A DNA stretch of 42,072 nucleotides from Candidatus Anaerobiospirillum pullicola (lineage in GTDB: Bacteria > Pseudomonadota > Gammaproteobacteria > Enterobacterales > Succinivibrionaceae), in contig JAHLFE010000208.1 in the NCBI GenBank assembly GCA_018884035.1, forward strand, positions 1 to 42,072, given 5' to 3'. Every line of letters starts with the position of its first letter. Positions within the stretch are counted from its first letter, which is position 1. Made by a program: the position numbers and the translations under genes. Of this stretch, positions 26,249 through 35,981 are shown piece after piece. The notes under the pieces are model-generated. The model did not search any database and was not told the DNA's origin. It worked only from the letters and a program-made list of their open reading frames with translations.

Positions 26249-27058
26249 CTATGGCAGCTCGTAAGGTAGTGGCCGTTCCTCGGTCTCTTTGTAGGAGGTA
26301 ATGGCCTTGAAGTAGCTCTCGTCGGCTAAGGCCTCGTTGCTGCTTTGTGCTAAGGCGTGGCTTTGTAATTTGGTCAGCTGGGCTACTTGGTTGTTGAGAT
26401 CGACCATAGAGCTGGCGACCGAGCCATTGATTTTAGAGAGGGCATCTAAGGTAGCGGCGGTACTTTTGGTGTCTTGGCTCTCTTGATTGAGGCTTTGCAG
26501 CTGTTCAATTTGTCCTTGCAGCTTGATATTCATCTCCTCAGCATTGCGGTAGGCTTGCAGGGACTGGCTAATGGCGCTGTCGTCCAGCTGGCGAATGGCT
26601 TCTTTAAAAGAGCAGTGTTGGGTACGCATGCAGTTTTCCCATGCTTGCGCTTTATGAAAGGAGGCGTAGTAATGGTTGGCGCTGCCAAACTCTTCCCACA
26701 CCGCACGTGCCGCTTGCAGAAGAGCCAGAGACTCTTCTTGAATGGCACTGACGTCTTGCCATGTGTATTTGTGCAGCATGGCAAAGTTGTCATTGAGCAG
26801 GTTGAAGCTGGCGTTCATGATGCCGTTGCCGGTCTCGAGGCGACTGATTTGCTCGATTTGGTTGATGTTGTCTTTGGCCCATTGTTGGATGGTCAAGATG
26901 CGTTGTATGGTGTTTTCCGTTAAGAGGGAGCCGTCGATGACAGGCATGGCCGCAGCGGCTGGTTTGGTGTTGAGGAGAGTGGTGATAGTGAAAAAGGAGA
27001 GGACCAAGAGCAAAGCCGATAGGCCGTGTCCTAAGAGGTGGCGAAGCTGGGAAAGCAT
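26249..27058 (-). CDS. trbJ: TrbJ/VirB5-like periplasmic T4SS protein
   Basis: About 269 aa from the ATG at 27058, chosen because TTGGAGG lies six bases upstream and a signal peptide starts there (MLSQLRHLLGHGLSALLLVL, cleavage after PAAAA). The open frame extends 40 codons further upstream, but only through tandemly duplicated non-coding DNA. The mature protein is alpha-helical with coiled-coil heptads (QLQGQIEQLQSLNQESQD) and the TrbJ-type pattern TIQRILTIQQWAKDNINQIEQ near its N-terminus; two Cys in WENCMRTQHCSF may form a disulfide. TrbJ/VirB5 is a minor pilus component at the tip or needed for pilus assembly. Position after trbI matches IncP order. Confidence 0.8.
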   Translation of the reverse strand: MLSQLRHLLGHGLSALLLVLSFFTITTLLNTKPAAAAMPVIDGSLLTENTIQRILTIQQWAKDNINQIEQISRLETGNGIMNASFNLLNDNFAMLHKYTWQDVSAIQEESLALLQAARAVWEEFGSANHYYASFHKAQAWENCMRTQHCSFKEAIRQLDDSAISQSLQAYRNAEEMNIKLQGQIEQLQSLNQESQDTKSTAATLDALSKINGSVASSMVDLNNQVAQLTKLQSHALAQSSNEALADESYFKAITSYKETEERPLPYELP

Positions 27059-27104
27059 GGTGGCCTCCAAAATACGCAAGTAAACGGAAATGGGGTGGAT
27101 CACA

Positions 27105-27243
27105 AACCACCGCAAAGGAGGTGGGGATGTTTGTTCCTCACAAGTAAAAGTGTTACAAGAGAGGTGAACACCAACCACCTCAGAGGTGGTGGCGTGCGTT
27201 ATCCCGCACCAGTAAGAGCATTACCAGCGAGGTGAGCACACCA
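27105..27243. repeat. Diverged 68-bp tandem duplication upstream of trbJ
   Basis: Unit 1 (27105-27172) and unit 2 (27173-27243) align almost without gaps: both begin AACCACC, share an AGGTGG-type stem partner and the phrase AGTAARAG..TTAC.AG.GAGGTGA.CAC. Each unit can form a CCACC/GGTGG hairpin. It lies in the transcribed gap between trbI and trbJ. Confidence 0.6.
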
Positions 27244-27308
27244 CCCTTCTTGAAGTAAAGCTTAGCAACTGCACTTAAAGTGCTGTCCTCACCCTGAGTG
27301 CGCCTTAC

Positions 27309-28796
27309 TTAGTACACAAAGTCCTGATACTGGCTTGGGAAGTAGATATCCTTCGTCAGCGTTACATTGAAGTTAAAGCCTGGCTCCACCGTCAGCGTTG
27401 GCGAAATGGCCATATTGCGCTCAATGACGTTGGTTAGCACGCGACCAATGGACTGGCCCAATCCCTGTGATAGCGCACCATTTAAAGTGAGGTTGCCGTT
27501 GTCATCACGCTGGTCATCGTCCACGCTAATAGCAATACCAGCCGTAATGCCGCCGAGCAAAATAGAGTTGCCCATTAAGCGCCAGAAGTGGTTGTCCACC
27601 TCCGCATTAAAGCCTGCGTAGCCATCAGTACTACTGCCTGGCATCGCCCCTAAGCTCATGGCCTTGCCGTCAGGGAAGATCACGCGGTTAAAGCCCAGCA
27701 TCAACCGCTCTTGGCCCATCATGGGCGCGGACGCATATTGGCCAATGATCTTAGAGCCACGCGGGATCAGCACGTGATTACCCCGTGGAGTGTCATAAAC
27801 ATCAGAGACCACCTGCGCCTGCACAAGTCCTGGCAGGTCGGAGTTGATACCTGTTAAGAGCACACACGGGATCAGCGTGCCCTGACGCAGTAAAAATGGA
27901 GAGAGCACGGTCTCAACTGAGGTCTGCAATAAGGTGTCGTTATTGACCAGCCCCTCATAAGCAGAGAGCGTTTGCTCACTGCTTATGCCCGATCCCCGCA
28001 GGTTGTCACCGCTACCGACACCTGCCACGCTGCCATCGCTGCCCATACCTGTAGCACTGCCGCCGATCGCCTGTTGTCCCTGCGCGAAATAGCGCTGCTG
28101 GAGCGGGGTCAGAGTGGAGTGTGGGGTGGTGGCAGTGGCGGAGGCAAGCTGGCCTGATGGGCTTTGCACCTTGTTTTGACCTTGGGCTTGTCCTTGACCT
28201 TGGCCTTGTGGGCCCAGCAGCGTTTCGCGGGCGCTGTTGCTTCCTTGGTTGTTAAGTGAGGATGAGGAACTTAAAGCCTGTAGTAAGGCCTCTGCACGGC
28301 GCTGCTGTAATTGCATTTGCAGCTGCTCTGCAAGTGTTGGTTCTGCAGGTGCTACTGATTCTGCAGGCGGAGCGATCACTACCGCAGGGCGTGGGGTAGA
28401 CTGGGGCAGCTCTGGGGCTGGCTCTGCTGGTATTTGCAGTTCAGCCGTCATCGCCTCAGGCAAGTCCTCGAGCTGAGTAGGGTCAGTCATCGCTAAGTAC
28501 TGGGTATAGTCACCCCAAAAAGAGGTCTCAGCGTTAGCCCCACTATGACGCGGTAAGCCTCTCCCCGCAGTACCCTCATCATCAACTTGCGACAGGCGCT
28601 TGCTCATCGACTCACCTAAGGCTAAATCAGGGGCATGCTCGCGCTCCGCTCGTTCCTCAGCAGCCGTCGGTTCCTGTCCACGGATAAAGGTGGCGTAGGC
28701 ACCTAAGGACACCACCACGACACAAAATATCCAGCAAAAAAGCAGAGGTACGCGGCTGGAGCGGGCGCCTGATAAGCGCTGATTACGCTGTTCCAT
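27309..28796 (-). CDS. trbI: TrbI/VirB10 envelope-spanning T4SS core protein
   Basis: About 495 aa from the ATG at 28796 (GGAGG seven bases upstream; an earlier in-frame Met at 28844 would overlap trbH). One transmembrane helix near the N-terminus (VPLLFCWIFCVVVVSLGAYA), a Gln/Ser/Pro-rich periplasmic linker of about 250 residues, then the conserved VirB10 beta-barrel domain: GTLIPCVLLTGINSDLPG, the DTPRGNHVLIPRGSKIIGQY strand pair, RVIFPDGKAMSLG and the helix pair near NSILLGGITAGIAISV that forms the outer-membrane pore. It links inner- and outer-membrane parts with TrbG and TrbH. The family call is secure. Confidence 0.94.
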   Translation of the reverse strand: MEQRNQRLSGARSSRVPLLFCWIFCVVVVSLGAYATFIRGQEPTAAEERAEREHAPDLALGESMSKRLSQVDDEGTAGRGLPRHSGANAETSFWGDYTQYLAMTDPTQLEDLPEAMTAELQIPAEPAPELPQSTPRPAVVIAPPAESVAPAEPTLAEQLQMQLQQRRAEALLQALSSSSSLNNQGSNSARETLLGPQGQGQGQAQGQNKVQSPSGQLASATATTPHSTLTPLQQRYFAQGQQAIGGSATGMGSDGSVAGVGSGDNLRGSGISSEQTLSAYEGLVNNDTLLQTSVETVLSPFLLRQGTLIPCVLLTGINSDLPGLVQAQVVSDVYDTPRGNHVLIPRGSKIIGQYASAPMMGQERLMLGFNRVIFPDGKAMSLGAMPGSSTDGYAGFNAEVDNHFWRLMGNSILLGGITAGIAISVDDDQRDDNGNLTLNGALSQGLGQSIGRVLTNVIERNMAISPTLTVEPGFNFNVTLTKDIYFPSQYQDFVY

Positions 28797-28824
28797 AAGA
28801 AATCCTCCTGTCCTCAAAGGCCTC

Positions 28825-30669
28825 TTACTTGACGCTGCTGACAAATAAGCTCAGAGGCGTCATTACCGCTAAGCGCGTAGCGCTGTTATTGTTGCTGTTG
28901 CTGTTGCTGTTGCTGCTATTGCTAATGCTCTTACCTGTGGCGCGCAGTAAGCTGCTTACCAGCGACTTGGGGCTCATCGCAGATAAAGAACTGCGCTGAC
29001 TGTAGCGATCACCTGGTGTGGTGGAGAAAAACACGGGCACATCACGCTGTGAGTGCTGCTGTGGCCGCAAGCCATAGCGCTCGGTAAGCGCGGCCACACC
29101 TGCTGCACTTACCTGCTTGTCTGTAGCAGGGGGCTGCTTTGGCATATTGTCATTGGCGGCGGTGGTTGTGCCTTGTTCCGGATATTGCTGCTGCTGCTGC
29201 GCCTCGGCTGTGGTAGTAGGACGTGGCTGTGACTTTTCAGGGGAAGAGGCAAATTGCAACTTCTCTGGCGGAATCACCACTGGAGCTTGTTTGGCGGCAG
29301 GCTGAGCACTCTCGTTATGTTCCTGTGGTGTGGTGTCAGTGGTTGCAGGAGCGGGTGCGGTAAAGACAGGGGGCTCCTGTAAGCTTTGCCCGCTGTGTTT
29401 ATTGCTGTTGCTGCTGCGTAGAGCTTCTACAGCTGTGGCCACTTGATCGGCATACTCGCGCTGCTCGGCCTCTGCCGCTAAGGAAGCTACCTTAGCCTTG
29501 AGGTCACTGAGCGCAAAGCCTGGAGTGCTATGGCTTGATTCAGTGGTGGTCAGGGGCGTAACACCATAGGTCTCATTAGGAGCACTGTCAGTAGCGCCTG
29601 TGCTCTGCGCAAACGGAGCGGCTGCGAGGTCACTTACGGCAATGTCGACCGTAGTACTGGACGCCGTGGTACTCGTGGCACGTGGCTCGGACTCCGGCGT
29701 TGCCCTTGAGTTGGTATTAGGTGCTGTTAACACCGGCGCCGTGCTGCTGTTAGCGCTAGCTGCAGTTGATGGCGTCACGTCCTTGCTGGCCGTGGCTGCT
29801 AATGCCGATGACGTTCCTGTTGGCGTTGGCGTAGCCTGCTTTGGTGCATTGCCAGCGGGTTCTGTATTTGGGGCTGGCTTTTGCGCTGGAGCCGGCGTGG
29901 CCACTGCCATCACCGCTACTGGTTTACTGCTGTTGGCAATGCGGGCGCTGCTGTGAGCTGTCGTCTGCTGCTTTGGTTGTAGCCGCTGCTGTTGCTGTTG
30001 CTTTTGTTGCTTCTTTTGCTGCTGTTGTGGTTGCACTTGGGTGTCTGCTACCAGCGTTCCCGAGGCGCGTGGTGCTGTGGTGTGGGCCAAATCAGGTGGC
30101 TTTACGCCGCTTGGGGGCGCCATGCTTAAAGACATGTCCGTCACAAGGGGCGCACGTGCCCTTAAGACCGAAACCGGCCCCAGTGGCAGCGCACGAGCGC
30201 TATACAGACGCTGTAAGGTCAAATCAGGCGCAAAGAGCTCTAATAGCGTAAACTCCTCGGTCTGCGTTAGATTCGTGGACAGAGGTGTCGCCTTTAACGC
30301 ACAGGTGCCTAAGCTCTGGCACACCGCCGCCCCGCGCTGGCGTAAGGCCTGCGCTAAGGCCTGCTCCTTAGTCAGGGGTAGTACGACTTGTGCCGCTGGA
30401 GTGAGGCTACCCTGTGAAGAGTTTGCAGCAGGCGCTGCATCCTCAGGGGCTAAGACCTCAAACTCGCTGTGTCCAAAGGCGTAGTAGCCACTTAAGGTCG
30501 TTGCTAAATCCGCGTACATCGCTTGCAGTTGCTCGTTGTGGCGCAGCGTAGTTGCGTTGTCTGCAGGAGTTGGGGCTACTAATTGGCAGCCGGTGCAGAT
30601 AAACATGGTGGCGGCAAAAAGCAGGGAGTGGTGTAAGTGCTTGCCCGAGGTTGGTAAACGAGAAAACAT
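28825..30669 (-). CDS. trbH: TrbH-position lipoprotein with very long low-complexity region
   Basis: 614 aa. AAGGAGG precedes the ATG. The N-terminal signal (HHSLLFAATMFICTGCQL) ends in a TGC that fits a lipoprotein site, though Cys at -3 is atypical. Residues about 30-180 hold a compact domain (EQLQAMYADLATTLSGYYAF, then LTKEQALAQALRQRGAAVCQ) that could correspond to RP4 TrbH, which is only about 160 aa. The remaining 430 residues are Gln/Ala/Thr/Ser/Pro-rich with polyglutamine and poly-Asn/Ser tracts and few hydrophobic residues, so likely disordered. TrbH takes the VirB7-like outer-membrane-anchoring role beside TrbG and TrbI. The assignment rests on gene order and the lipobox rather than sequence identity. 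Confidence 0.68.
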   Translation of the reverse strand: MFSRLPTSGKHLHHSLLFAATMFICTGCQLVAPTPADNATTLRHNEQLQAMYADLATTLSGYYAFGHSEFEVLAPEDAAPAANSSQGSLTPAAQVVLPLTKEQALAQALRQRGAAVCQSLGTCALKATPLSTNLTQTEEFTLLELFAPDLTLQRLYSARALPLGPVSVLRARAPLVTDMSLSMAPPSGVKPPDLAHTTAPRASGTLVADTQVQPQQQQKKQQKQQQQQRLQPKQQTTAHSSARIANSSKPVAVMAVATPAPAQKPAPNTEPAGNAPKQATPTPTGTSSALAATASKDVTPSTAASANSSTAPVLTAPNTNSRATPESEPRATSTTASSTTVDIAVSDLAAAPFAQSTGATDSAPNETYGVTPLTTTESSHSTPGFALSDLKAKVASLAAEAEQREYADQVATAVEALRSSNSNKHSGQSLQEPPVFTAPAPATTDTTPQEHNESAQPAAKQAPVVIPPEKLQFASSPEKSQPRPTTTAEAQQQQQYPEQGTTTAANDNMPKQPPATDKQVSAAGVAALTERYGLRPQQHSQRDVPVFFSTTPGDRYSQRSSLSAMSPKSLVSSLLRATGKSISNSSNSNSNSNNNSATRLAVMTPLSLFVSSVK

Positions 30670-30684
30670 GAGCCACCTCCTTAC

Positions 30685-31668
30685 TTATGAGCGTGGGCTG
30701 TAGCGCACATCAGCGCTTAAGGTGTCAGAGCTGTCGGCCTGTCCTAAGATCAGACGCAGATGCTGTGGCACGCCGTCGACAATAAAGTTTTGTCCTTGCA
30801 CGCGGTAGTTGGTGAGAGTGGTGCTGTCAGAGCCAAAGGATGAAGTAGAGGTCACGGCCACTAGGGCTGGTAACTTGCCCTGTAAGAGCTGCTCTGGCAT
30901 CTGCACGTAGGTGTGGCGGCCGTCGTTAAAGACACGCAGCGGCAGTAACTCCTCATCACCGCTCAGCTCGTAGGCAAAATCAAGCTGAGAGATCAGCTCT
31001 AAGCCGTTAGCGCCACCACCTGCGTGGGGCACAGCAATGGAGTTCATATGCGCGGTCTTTAAGAGGCGCTCTTTTACGGCAGTAAACTTTTGCAGGCTTT
31101 GCTCAGGGTAGCTAAAAGCAATGGAAGGCATAAACTCCGTGGCACTGGACTTAAGGTCGAGGGAGTAGGTGCGGCGATCGGTGTAAATGCGCATATTGGA
31201 CACAAGGCCGGTGTCAGTAGGCTTGACGGTGATGTGCTCGACGATACCCTCGCTAGAGCCGGAGGCGGAGCGCTCGATGATCCAGCGCGCGCTGTCACCC
31301 ACCTTGACGTCGACCACGGTTTCACCTGCTTCTAAGGCGATATCGCAGACGTGCAGGAGAGAGCAGACGACGGTAGGTTGTGAGGCGCCGTAGATAAAGC
31401 GCACTTCACCTGGCTTATGCACGACGGGCTTGCTGGTGAGTTGGCGTGAGCCCTTTTTCTGGGTGGCTGCTAAGGCTTGCAGCACTTGCAGGTCGCTCTC
31501 GCTTAAGGTGGCGGAGGAATCACCGGCGGCTGCTAAGAGGTCTTGTAAGGCGGCATCGGCATGGGCAGGGGTAAATGGCAGCAGGAATGTGAGCACTAAG
31601 GCGCAGACGAGACTCAGTTGCTGGTAGGCGGTGTGATGAGAGGAGTGGCGCGATAACGAAGTGGTCAT
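30685..31668 (-). CDS. trbG: TrbG/VirB9 outer-membrane core T4SS protein
   Basis: 327 aa with a cleavable signal peptide (LSLVCALVLTFLLPFTPAHA). The mature protein has the VirB9/TrbG beta-sandwich pattern: GEVRFIYGASQPTVVCSLLH, EAGETVVDVKVGDSARWIIE, HITVKPTDTGLVSNMRIYTD, then TYSLDLKSS, and the C-terminal domain ending FIVDGVPQHLRLILG that binds VirB7/VirB10 in known core complexes. GAGAAAGAAG lies just before the ATG. It is 15 bases ahead of trbH, tightly coupled. Strong family call. Confidence 0.94.
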   Translation of the reverse strand: MTTSLSRHSSHHTAYQQLSLVCALVLTFLLPFTPAHADAALQDLLAAAGDSSATLSESDLQVLQALAATQKKGSRQLTSKPVVHKPGEVRFIYGASQPTVVCSLLHVCDIALEAGETVVDVKVGDSARWIIERSASGSSEGIVEHITVKPTDTGLVSNMRIYTDRRTYSLDLKSSATEFMPSIAFSYPEQSLQKFTAVKERLLKTAHMNSIAVPHAGGGANGLELISQLDFAYELSGDEELLPLRVFNDGRHTYVQMPEQLLQGKLPALVAVTSTSSFGSDSTTLTNYRVQGQNFIVDGVPQHLRLILGQADSSDTLSADVRYSPRS

Positions 31669-31763
31669 GGCTTCTTTCTCCGAGAGGGAAACTGGCAGCA
31701 GTCAGGAAAGTGGGCTCTACCAGAGGTACGACCTTCTTTTGAGGAAGTAGGGAGCTCGGTTGA

Positions 31764-31779
31764 TTGGTTGGTTGGTTGG
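31764..31779. repeat. TTGG tetranucleotide repeat (4 copies)
   Basis: Four perfect TTGG units in the 200-bp gap between trbF and trbG. Confidence 0.75.
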
Positions 31780-31870
31780 CTCTGGTGCTGCCCTTGAAAT
31801 GTGGTAGAGAGAGGTTACCTTTGCCTGAGCAGCTCTGTGCGTAAAAGGGTTGAGGGCGCAGCCCACAGGG

Positions 31871-32953
31871 CTACGCTATAACCTCAGACACAATGAAGGT
31901 CTGCACATAGAGGTTGAGTGGGTTTAACAGTCGCGAGGTGTCATCATTGGCCCCATAAGGCAGCTGCTCGTAGGTGATAATGGCGCGCATCTTCTTGGCG
32001 ACATGCTCCCGCTTCCGCAGCGTGTCCTCGGTGGTGATATGCTCCACCCAGTCAACCTGTAAGGTGTTGGTACCAATGCTCAGCGCGTTGGCAATCTCCA
32101 CCTCCACGGTGTGGTTCTTAGCGGCCTTAAAAGGATTGTTTTCCTGATAAAAGGAAGTGAGGTCACGAGCCACCTCAGAGTCCGGTTGTACAAAGGCGTA
32201 AGCCTGTAACACCGCCTGTTGCTGAATGAGGGGGTCAGTGCTCACCATGCGCACATGGCGCACAAACTCACACAGCTGGGAGAGCAGCACTGTTGGAGGA
32301 ATGTTGTCATTGGTACTTGGCTGTAAGGGGCCGTTATTGAGCACTAAGCCGTGGGTATCCACCGTCACCACATAAGGGATGTAGGCGGAGCGTAGCGAGG
32401 TGGCAATAAAGGCTGCGAGGAGTAAAAAGGACAGGGCCATACTGCCCATGCCCAGCACCATGTAGCTGAGGCGGTGCTTGAGGTCTTGCAGGAGCACATT
32501 GAGGCGTTTTTCCCCAAAAAGTGGAGAGCGCTTAACCTTGTCGCGACAGACATCGCACTGTTGCTTTTGGCGTACTTGCTCCTGCTTTTGGGGCGCGTGA
32601 TAGCGGGAGGTAAGACGCTTTAAGAGCGTGGCCTGACGCGGTGCTAAGACCGCCGCTGCTGGTACTGGCGCTGTTTCAGCTGCCGCCTTTGTCGCCTTTG
32701 CCGCCTTTGCTGGCGCTTTGCTCTGCTCCGCGTTGCCCGCAGCATTGGTAGCAGTATTCGCCTCACTGGTAGTGGCTGTGGTGGTGGCAGTGGCAGAAGA
32801 GGCTGTATTGTGGGTAGTGGTACCATCCGTAGTCTGGTCATCAGACTCAGATGTGGTGAGCGAGTCACTGCCAGCAGGGGCAGCAGGCTGCGTGTCCTGA
32901 GGCCACGTGTCCTTAGGCCACGTGTGGCTGTGGCTTACTTGGGAGGTGCTCAT
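31871..32953 (-). CDS. trbF: TrbF/VirB8 inner-membrane T4SS protein
   Basis: About 360 aa. The start ATG at 32953 has GGAG nine bases upstream inside the 3' end of trbE; an ATG five codons earlier is possible. The overlap with trbE implies translational coupling. The cytoplasmic N-terminus is unusually long (about 160 residues), mostly Thr/Ala/Ser-rich, then a basic QCDVCRDKVKRS patch with a CxxC pair. A single transmembrane helix (MVLGMGSMALSFLLLAAFIA) leads to the periplasmic VirB8 domain, including YIPYVVTVDTHGLV, then VRMVSTDPLIQQQAVLQAYA, ALSIGTNTLQVDWVEH and a final NPLNLYVQTFIVSEV. VirB8 proteins nucleate assembly of the inner-membrane complex. Confidence 0.9.
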   Translation of the reverse strand: MSTSQVSHSHTWPKDTWPQDTQPAAPAGSDSLTTSESDDQTTDGTTTHNTASSATATTTATTSEANTATNAAGNAEQSKAPAKAAKATKAAAETAPVPAAAVLAPRQATLLKRLTSRYHAPQKQEQVRQKQQCDVCRDKVKRSPLFGEKRLNVLLQDLKHRLSYMVLGMGSMALSFLLLAAFIATSLRSAYIPYVVTVDTHGLVLNNGPLQPSTNDNIPPTVLLSQLCEFVRHVRMVSTDPLIQQQAVLQAYAFVQPDSEVARDLTSFYQENNPFKAAKNHTVEVEIANALSIGTNTLQVDWVEHITTEDTLRKREHVAKKMRAIITYEQLPYGANDDTSRLLNPLNLYVQTFIVSEVIA

Positions 32954-35900
32954 AGAACTTGTCTCCATACTGCGCCATGAGGCGGTCTACCAATTCCTTG
33001 TTGTGGTCACCGGCAAGGCTTAATAAGTTGAGCTCCATCGGACTCAACACGAGGTTAAACAGTGAGCGTTGCTCGTTCTTCACAAAGTAGTAATCGCGCT
33101 TGGGCTCGGCATTGGCGATGAGATTGACCTCTTTTAAGCTCAGACCCAAGCGCTGGTAGGTGTTGCGCAACAGCTCGGTGTTAGCATCGAAGTTGGCGAG
33201 GTAAAAACGTGTCTTGGCACACTCGAGCAGGTTGATAAAGTGCGGACTCTGCTCAAGATCAGTGAGCGATTGCGTCGCCAAAATCACAATGGCATTGAAC
33301 TTACGCAGAGTCTTAAACCAAGTGATCAGCTCCGAGGCAAAGGTCTCGTCTTGCAACATCAGCCACGCCTCATCAAGGATGATGGCCGCAGGACGTCCAT
33401 CAAACTGCTGCGCAATTAAGTGGAAGATCTGCTTAAACACAGGCAGGGAGAAGCTCTGACTGCTCTCAAAGATTGAGGCGCACTCAAAGGTGGTCAGCGC
33501 GGCGTTAAAGTCGAGGTTGTGGTCACTGTCGAGCAAGCAGTGCGTGTTCTGCCGCTTGGTGTAAGGAGCTAAGGCCTCCTTTAAGCGCCGCGAGGTCAAA
33601 ATGAGGTGCAAGTCACTTAAAGTGCGCTGCTTTGGGGGACGCACACTTAAGATGTGCAGGCAGTCACTGAGCTCATTGCGCTCTGCAGGCTCCACCTCCA
33701 CGCCGTTTAAGCGCAACAGCATTTGCAGATACTCAAGGGCGTAATCAAAGTCGAGCTCGTTTTGTAGCGACTCTAGGGGGCAGAGCGCAGCGGTGCTGTT
33801 ATCAAAGGTGATGTGCTGCCCGCCTAAGGCCTTAGTGAGGCCATAGAAGGAGCAGCCCTTATCAAAGGCAAAGACACGCATGCCTGGGTAGCGCAGGAGG
33901 TTAATCATGAGCTCGGCTAAGAGCACGGACTTTCCTGAGCCTGAGGGGCCAATGACTAAGGAGTTACCTAAGTCCTGCTCATGCACATTGAGATAGAAGC
34001 TGCTGCGGCCCTTGGTGCGCACTTGCATCAAGGTCGAAGCATGGGCACCATAAAGCGGGTTAGGCGAGAGCATGTCGCCACAGTCCGGAGCCGACAGCGG
34101 TAAGAGGTCAATGAGCACGTCCTGTGACACGATTGGGCGGCGCAGGTTCTCAAAATAGTGGCCAGGGAGCGACCCTAAAAAGGCCTCCGTGGCGTTGACC
34201 GTTTCAACACGGGCGCTTAATCCCAAGTCCTCAATAGCCGCAATGGTGAGCTTGGTGTGCTCTTGTAAGGTGGAGAGGTCACGCTCCATTAAGATGAGCG
34301 TAGCGGTGTAGGAGCCAAAGACCACCTCGTTGCTATCAAGAGCACGCTTGGCATTATCGAGCTGCTCAACCTGATCCATGGCGTTTTGGTTAACGCGCGC
34401 ATGTTGCAGATTGAAGATCTGCGCAATGAGGCCCTTGCTCTTTTGTGCCCAATAGCGCCGGTACTTTTCTAAGAGCAGGGTGCTCTTGAGGGTGTCAAAG
34501 TAGATAAAGCGCGAATTGAAGCGATAGGAGAAAGGTAAGGCAGCCAGTGCATTGACCAATCCCTCGTGGGTGCGCGTTGGTAAGCCCTCTAAGGCAATCA
34601 CCGCGATGTACTTATCCCCAATTTGTGGGGTGTAGTTGTGGCGATAGTCATCAGTAGAGAGGATGGCGTCGAGGTAGCAACGCGAGCCTGGCAGGGCAAT
34701 AGGGTGCTGCTTGCCGGTAAGGCAGAGGTGAATAAAGGTCAAACCGGCGTGATAAGGCCAGTGCCCCTCACGGGTGTGCTCCCACTTCAGCGTTGCTGTT
34801 GCCTGCGCTTGCGTCGCAATTTGTTCGCGGCTTGGGGCTGGTGGTAATTGCTCTTTGTTCGTAGTGGCCATTTTAAGTGGCGCGCTGGCGGCGTGACGCA
34901 GGTGCTCTTGCTGGCGAGCGACGTAGGCTGCGGTGGTGGCATCAGTCTCCACATCAGCTTCCCGCTCCACAGCTACATCATCCGTTGCAGCAGCGGAAGA
35001 AGATACAGAGGCACAAGCAGAGCTGGCACTGTGCGCAGCATCAGCGGTCTTAGCGGTAGTGCTGGTTCTGCTGGTGCTGAGGTCGGTGGCGCCTGTGGCA
35101 ACACCTGATCCAGTAGCGCCTGTGGCAACACCTGATCCGGTGGCAGCGACGGATTCGGTGTTGGCGCCAGTGTTTGCAGCGGCAGCTGCAGCGTGCGCGG
35201 CCGCCTCGACCTCGGTATCCGTGCCTGTAACTAAGAGCGCGCGGTTTGGATCAAGGCCAATGGCCGTAGTGTTTAAGGCCGATGGCAGCATAAAGTCGCG
35301 GCTGCCTAAAGGGGTGACCTTAAAGCACAGCTCTAAGGTATCGACCACGTTTTGGCAGGCGGACTTAAACTCCGCTACCAGCTTGAGCGTTTGCTTACGG
35401 GCGTCAGCACCGCGATTACCCTCGAGGTTTAATAAGTCCTCTAAGTGCTGCGTGGTCGAGCTCACGCCCACGTAGGTGATGCTCAAGTAGAGATGGGAGT
35501 TAAAGCTGCCCTCACGGGCAAAGATCTGGGCACGCTCTTGTTCAAAGTGGCGTACCAGCGCTAAGGCCTGCTCATGGGATGCATTAGCGCTATCCCGTGG
35601 CATGTTATGCGGCAGAAAAGGAATGTAGTCACGGTCGTGGCTGCGCACCAGATCGACCTGTACGCAGTAGTTACCAATGAGCTTTAAGAGGGCCTTTTGG
35701 CAGAGCTCGTAGATGTGCGCAATCTGCTTGTCTGGTAGCACCGATAAGTCTGGCAAGCGCACCTCGTACATAGATAGCAGCGCACCTGATTTAAGAGCAA
35801 TGACTTGCTCGTCGACTAAGGTAGCGTAGTCAAGGAGGTCACAGAAAGCGACCGTCTTGGGGGCCTTATGCTCAAAGAAGTGCGAACGCAGCAGGAGCGA

Positions 35901-35969
35901 AATCATGAGGAGAAAGGAGATGATGCTAAAGGCAAGGCAGCAGTAAAAGATGGTACTGATCATAGTCAT
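32913..35969 (-). CDS. trbE: TrbE/VirB4 T4SS ATPase
   Basis: 1018 aa; typical VirB4 proteins are about 800-850. An N-terminal hydrophobic helix (residues about 5-28) is followed by the CagE/TrbE/VirB domain, which is split by an Ala/Ser/Thr-rich insertion of about 145 residues (250-395) holding a duplicated TGSGVATGA motif encoded by a 27-bp DNA duplication near 35088-35144. The C-terminal RecA-like domain has Walker A GPSGSGKS (674-681) and Walker B AAIILDEAW (861-869), then LATQSL and the NCD-like C-terminal block. It energises pilus biogenesis and substrate transfer at the inner membrane. The SD GCGAGGAC is very close to the first ATG, so the second ATG (two codons later) may be used. Its end overlaps trbF. 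Confidence 0.95.
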   Translation of the reverse strand: MTMISTIFYCCLAFSIISFLLMISLLLRSHFFEHKAPKTVAFCDLLDYATLVDEQVIALKSGALLSMYEVRLPDLSVLPDKQIAHIYELCQKALLKLIGNYCVQVDLVRSHDRDYIPFLPHNMPRDSANASHEQALALVRHFEQERAQIFAREGSFNSHLYLSITYVGVSSTTQHLEDLLNLEGNRGADARKQTLKLVAEFKSACQNVVDTLELCFKVTPLGSRDFMLPSALNTTAIGLDPNRALLVTGTDTEVEAAAHAAAAAANTGANTESVAATGSGVATGATGSGVATGATDLSTSRTSTTAKTADAAHSASSACASVSSSAAATDDVAVEREADVETDATTAAYVARQQEHLRHAASAPLKMATTNKEQLPPAPSREQIATQAQATATLKWEHTREGHWPYHAGLTFIHLCLTGKQHPIALPGSRCYLDAILSTDDYRHNYTPQIGDKYIAVIALEGLPTRTHEGLVNALAALPFSYRFNSRFIYFDTLKSTLLLEKYRRYWAQKSKGLIAQIFNLQHARVNQNAMDQVEQLDNAKRALDSNEVVFGSYTATLILMERDLSTLQEHTKLTIAAIEDLGLSARVETVNATEAFLGSLPGHYFENLRRPIVSQDVLIDLLPLSAPDCGDMLSPNPLYGAHASTLMQVRTKGRSSFYLNVHEQDLGNSLVIGPSGSGKSVLLAELMINLLRYPGMRVFAFDKGCSFYGLTKALGGQHITFDNSTAALCPLESLQNELDFDYALEYLQMLLRLNGVEVEPAERNELSDCLHILSVRPPKQRTLSDLHLILTSRRLKEALAPYTKRQNTHCLLDSDHNLDFNAALTTFECASIFESSQSFSLPVFKQIFHLIAQQFDGRPAAIILDEAWLMLQDETFASELITWFKTLRKFNAIVILATQSLTDLEQSPHFINLLECAKTRFYLANFDANTELLRNTYQRLGLSLKEVNLIANAEPKRDYYFVKNEQRSLFNLVLSPMELNLLSLAGDHNKELVDRLMAQYGDKFYEHLPSKPQPHVA

Positions 35970-35981
35970 GTCCTCGCAGAC

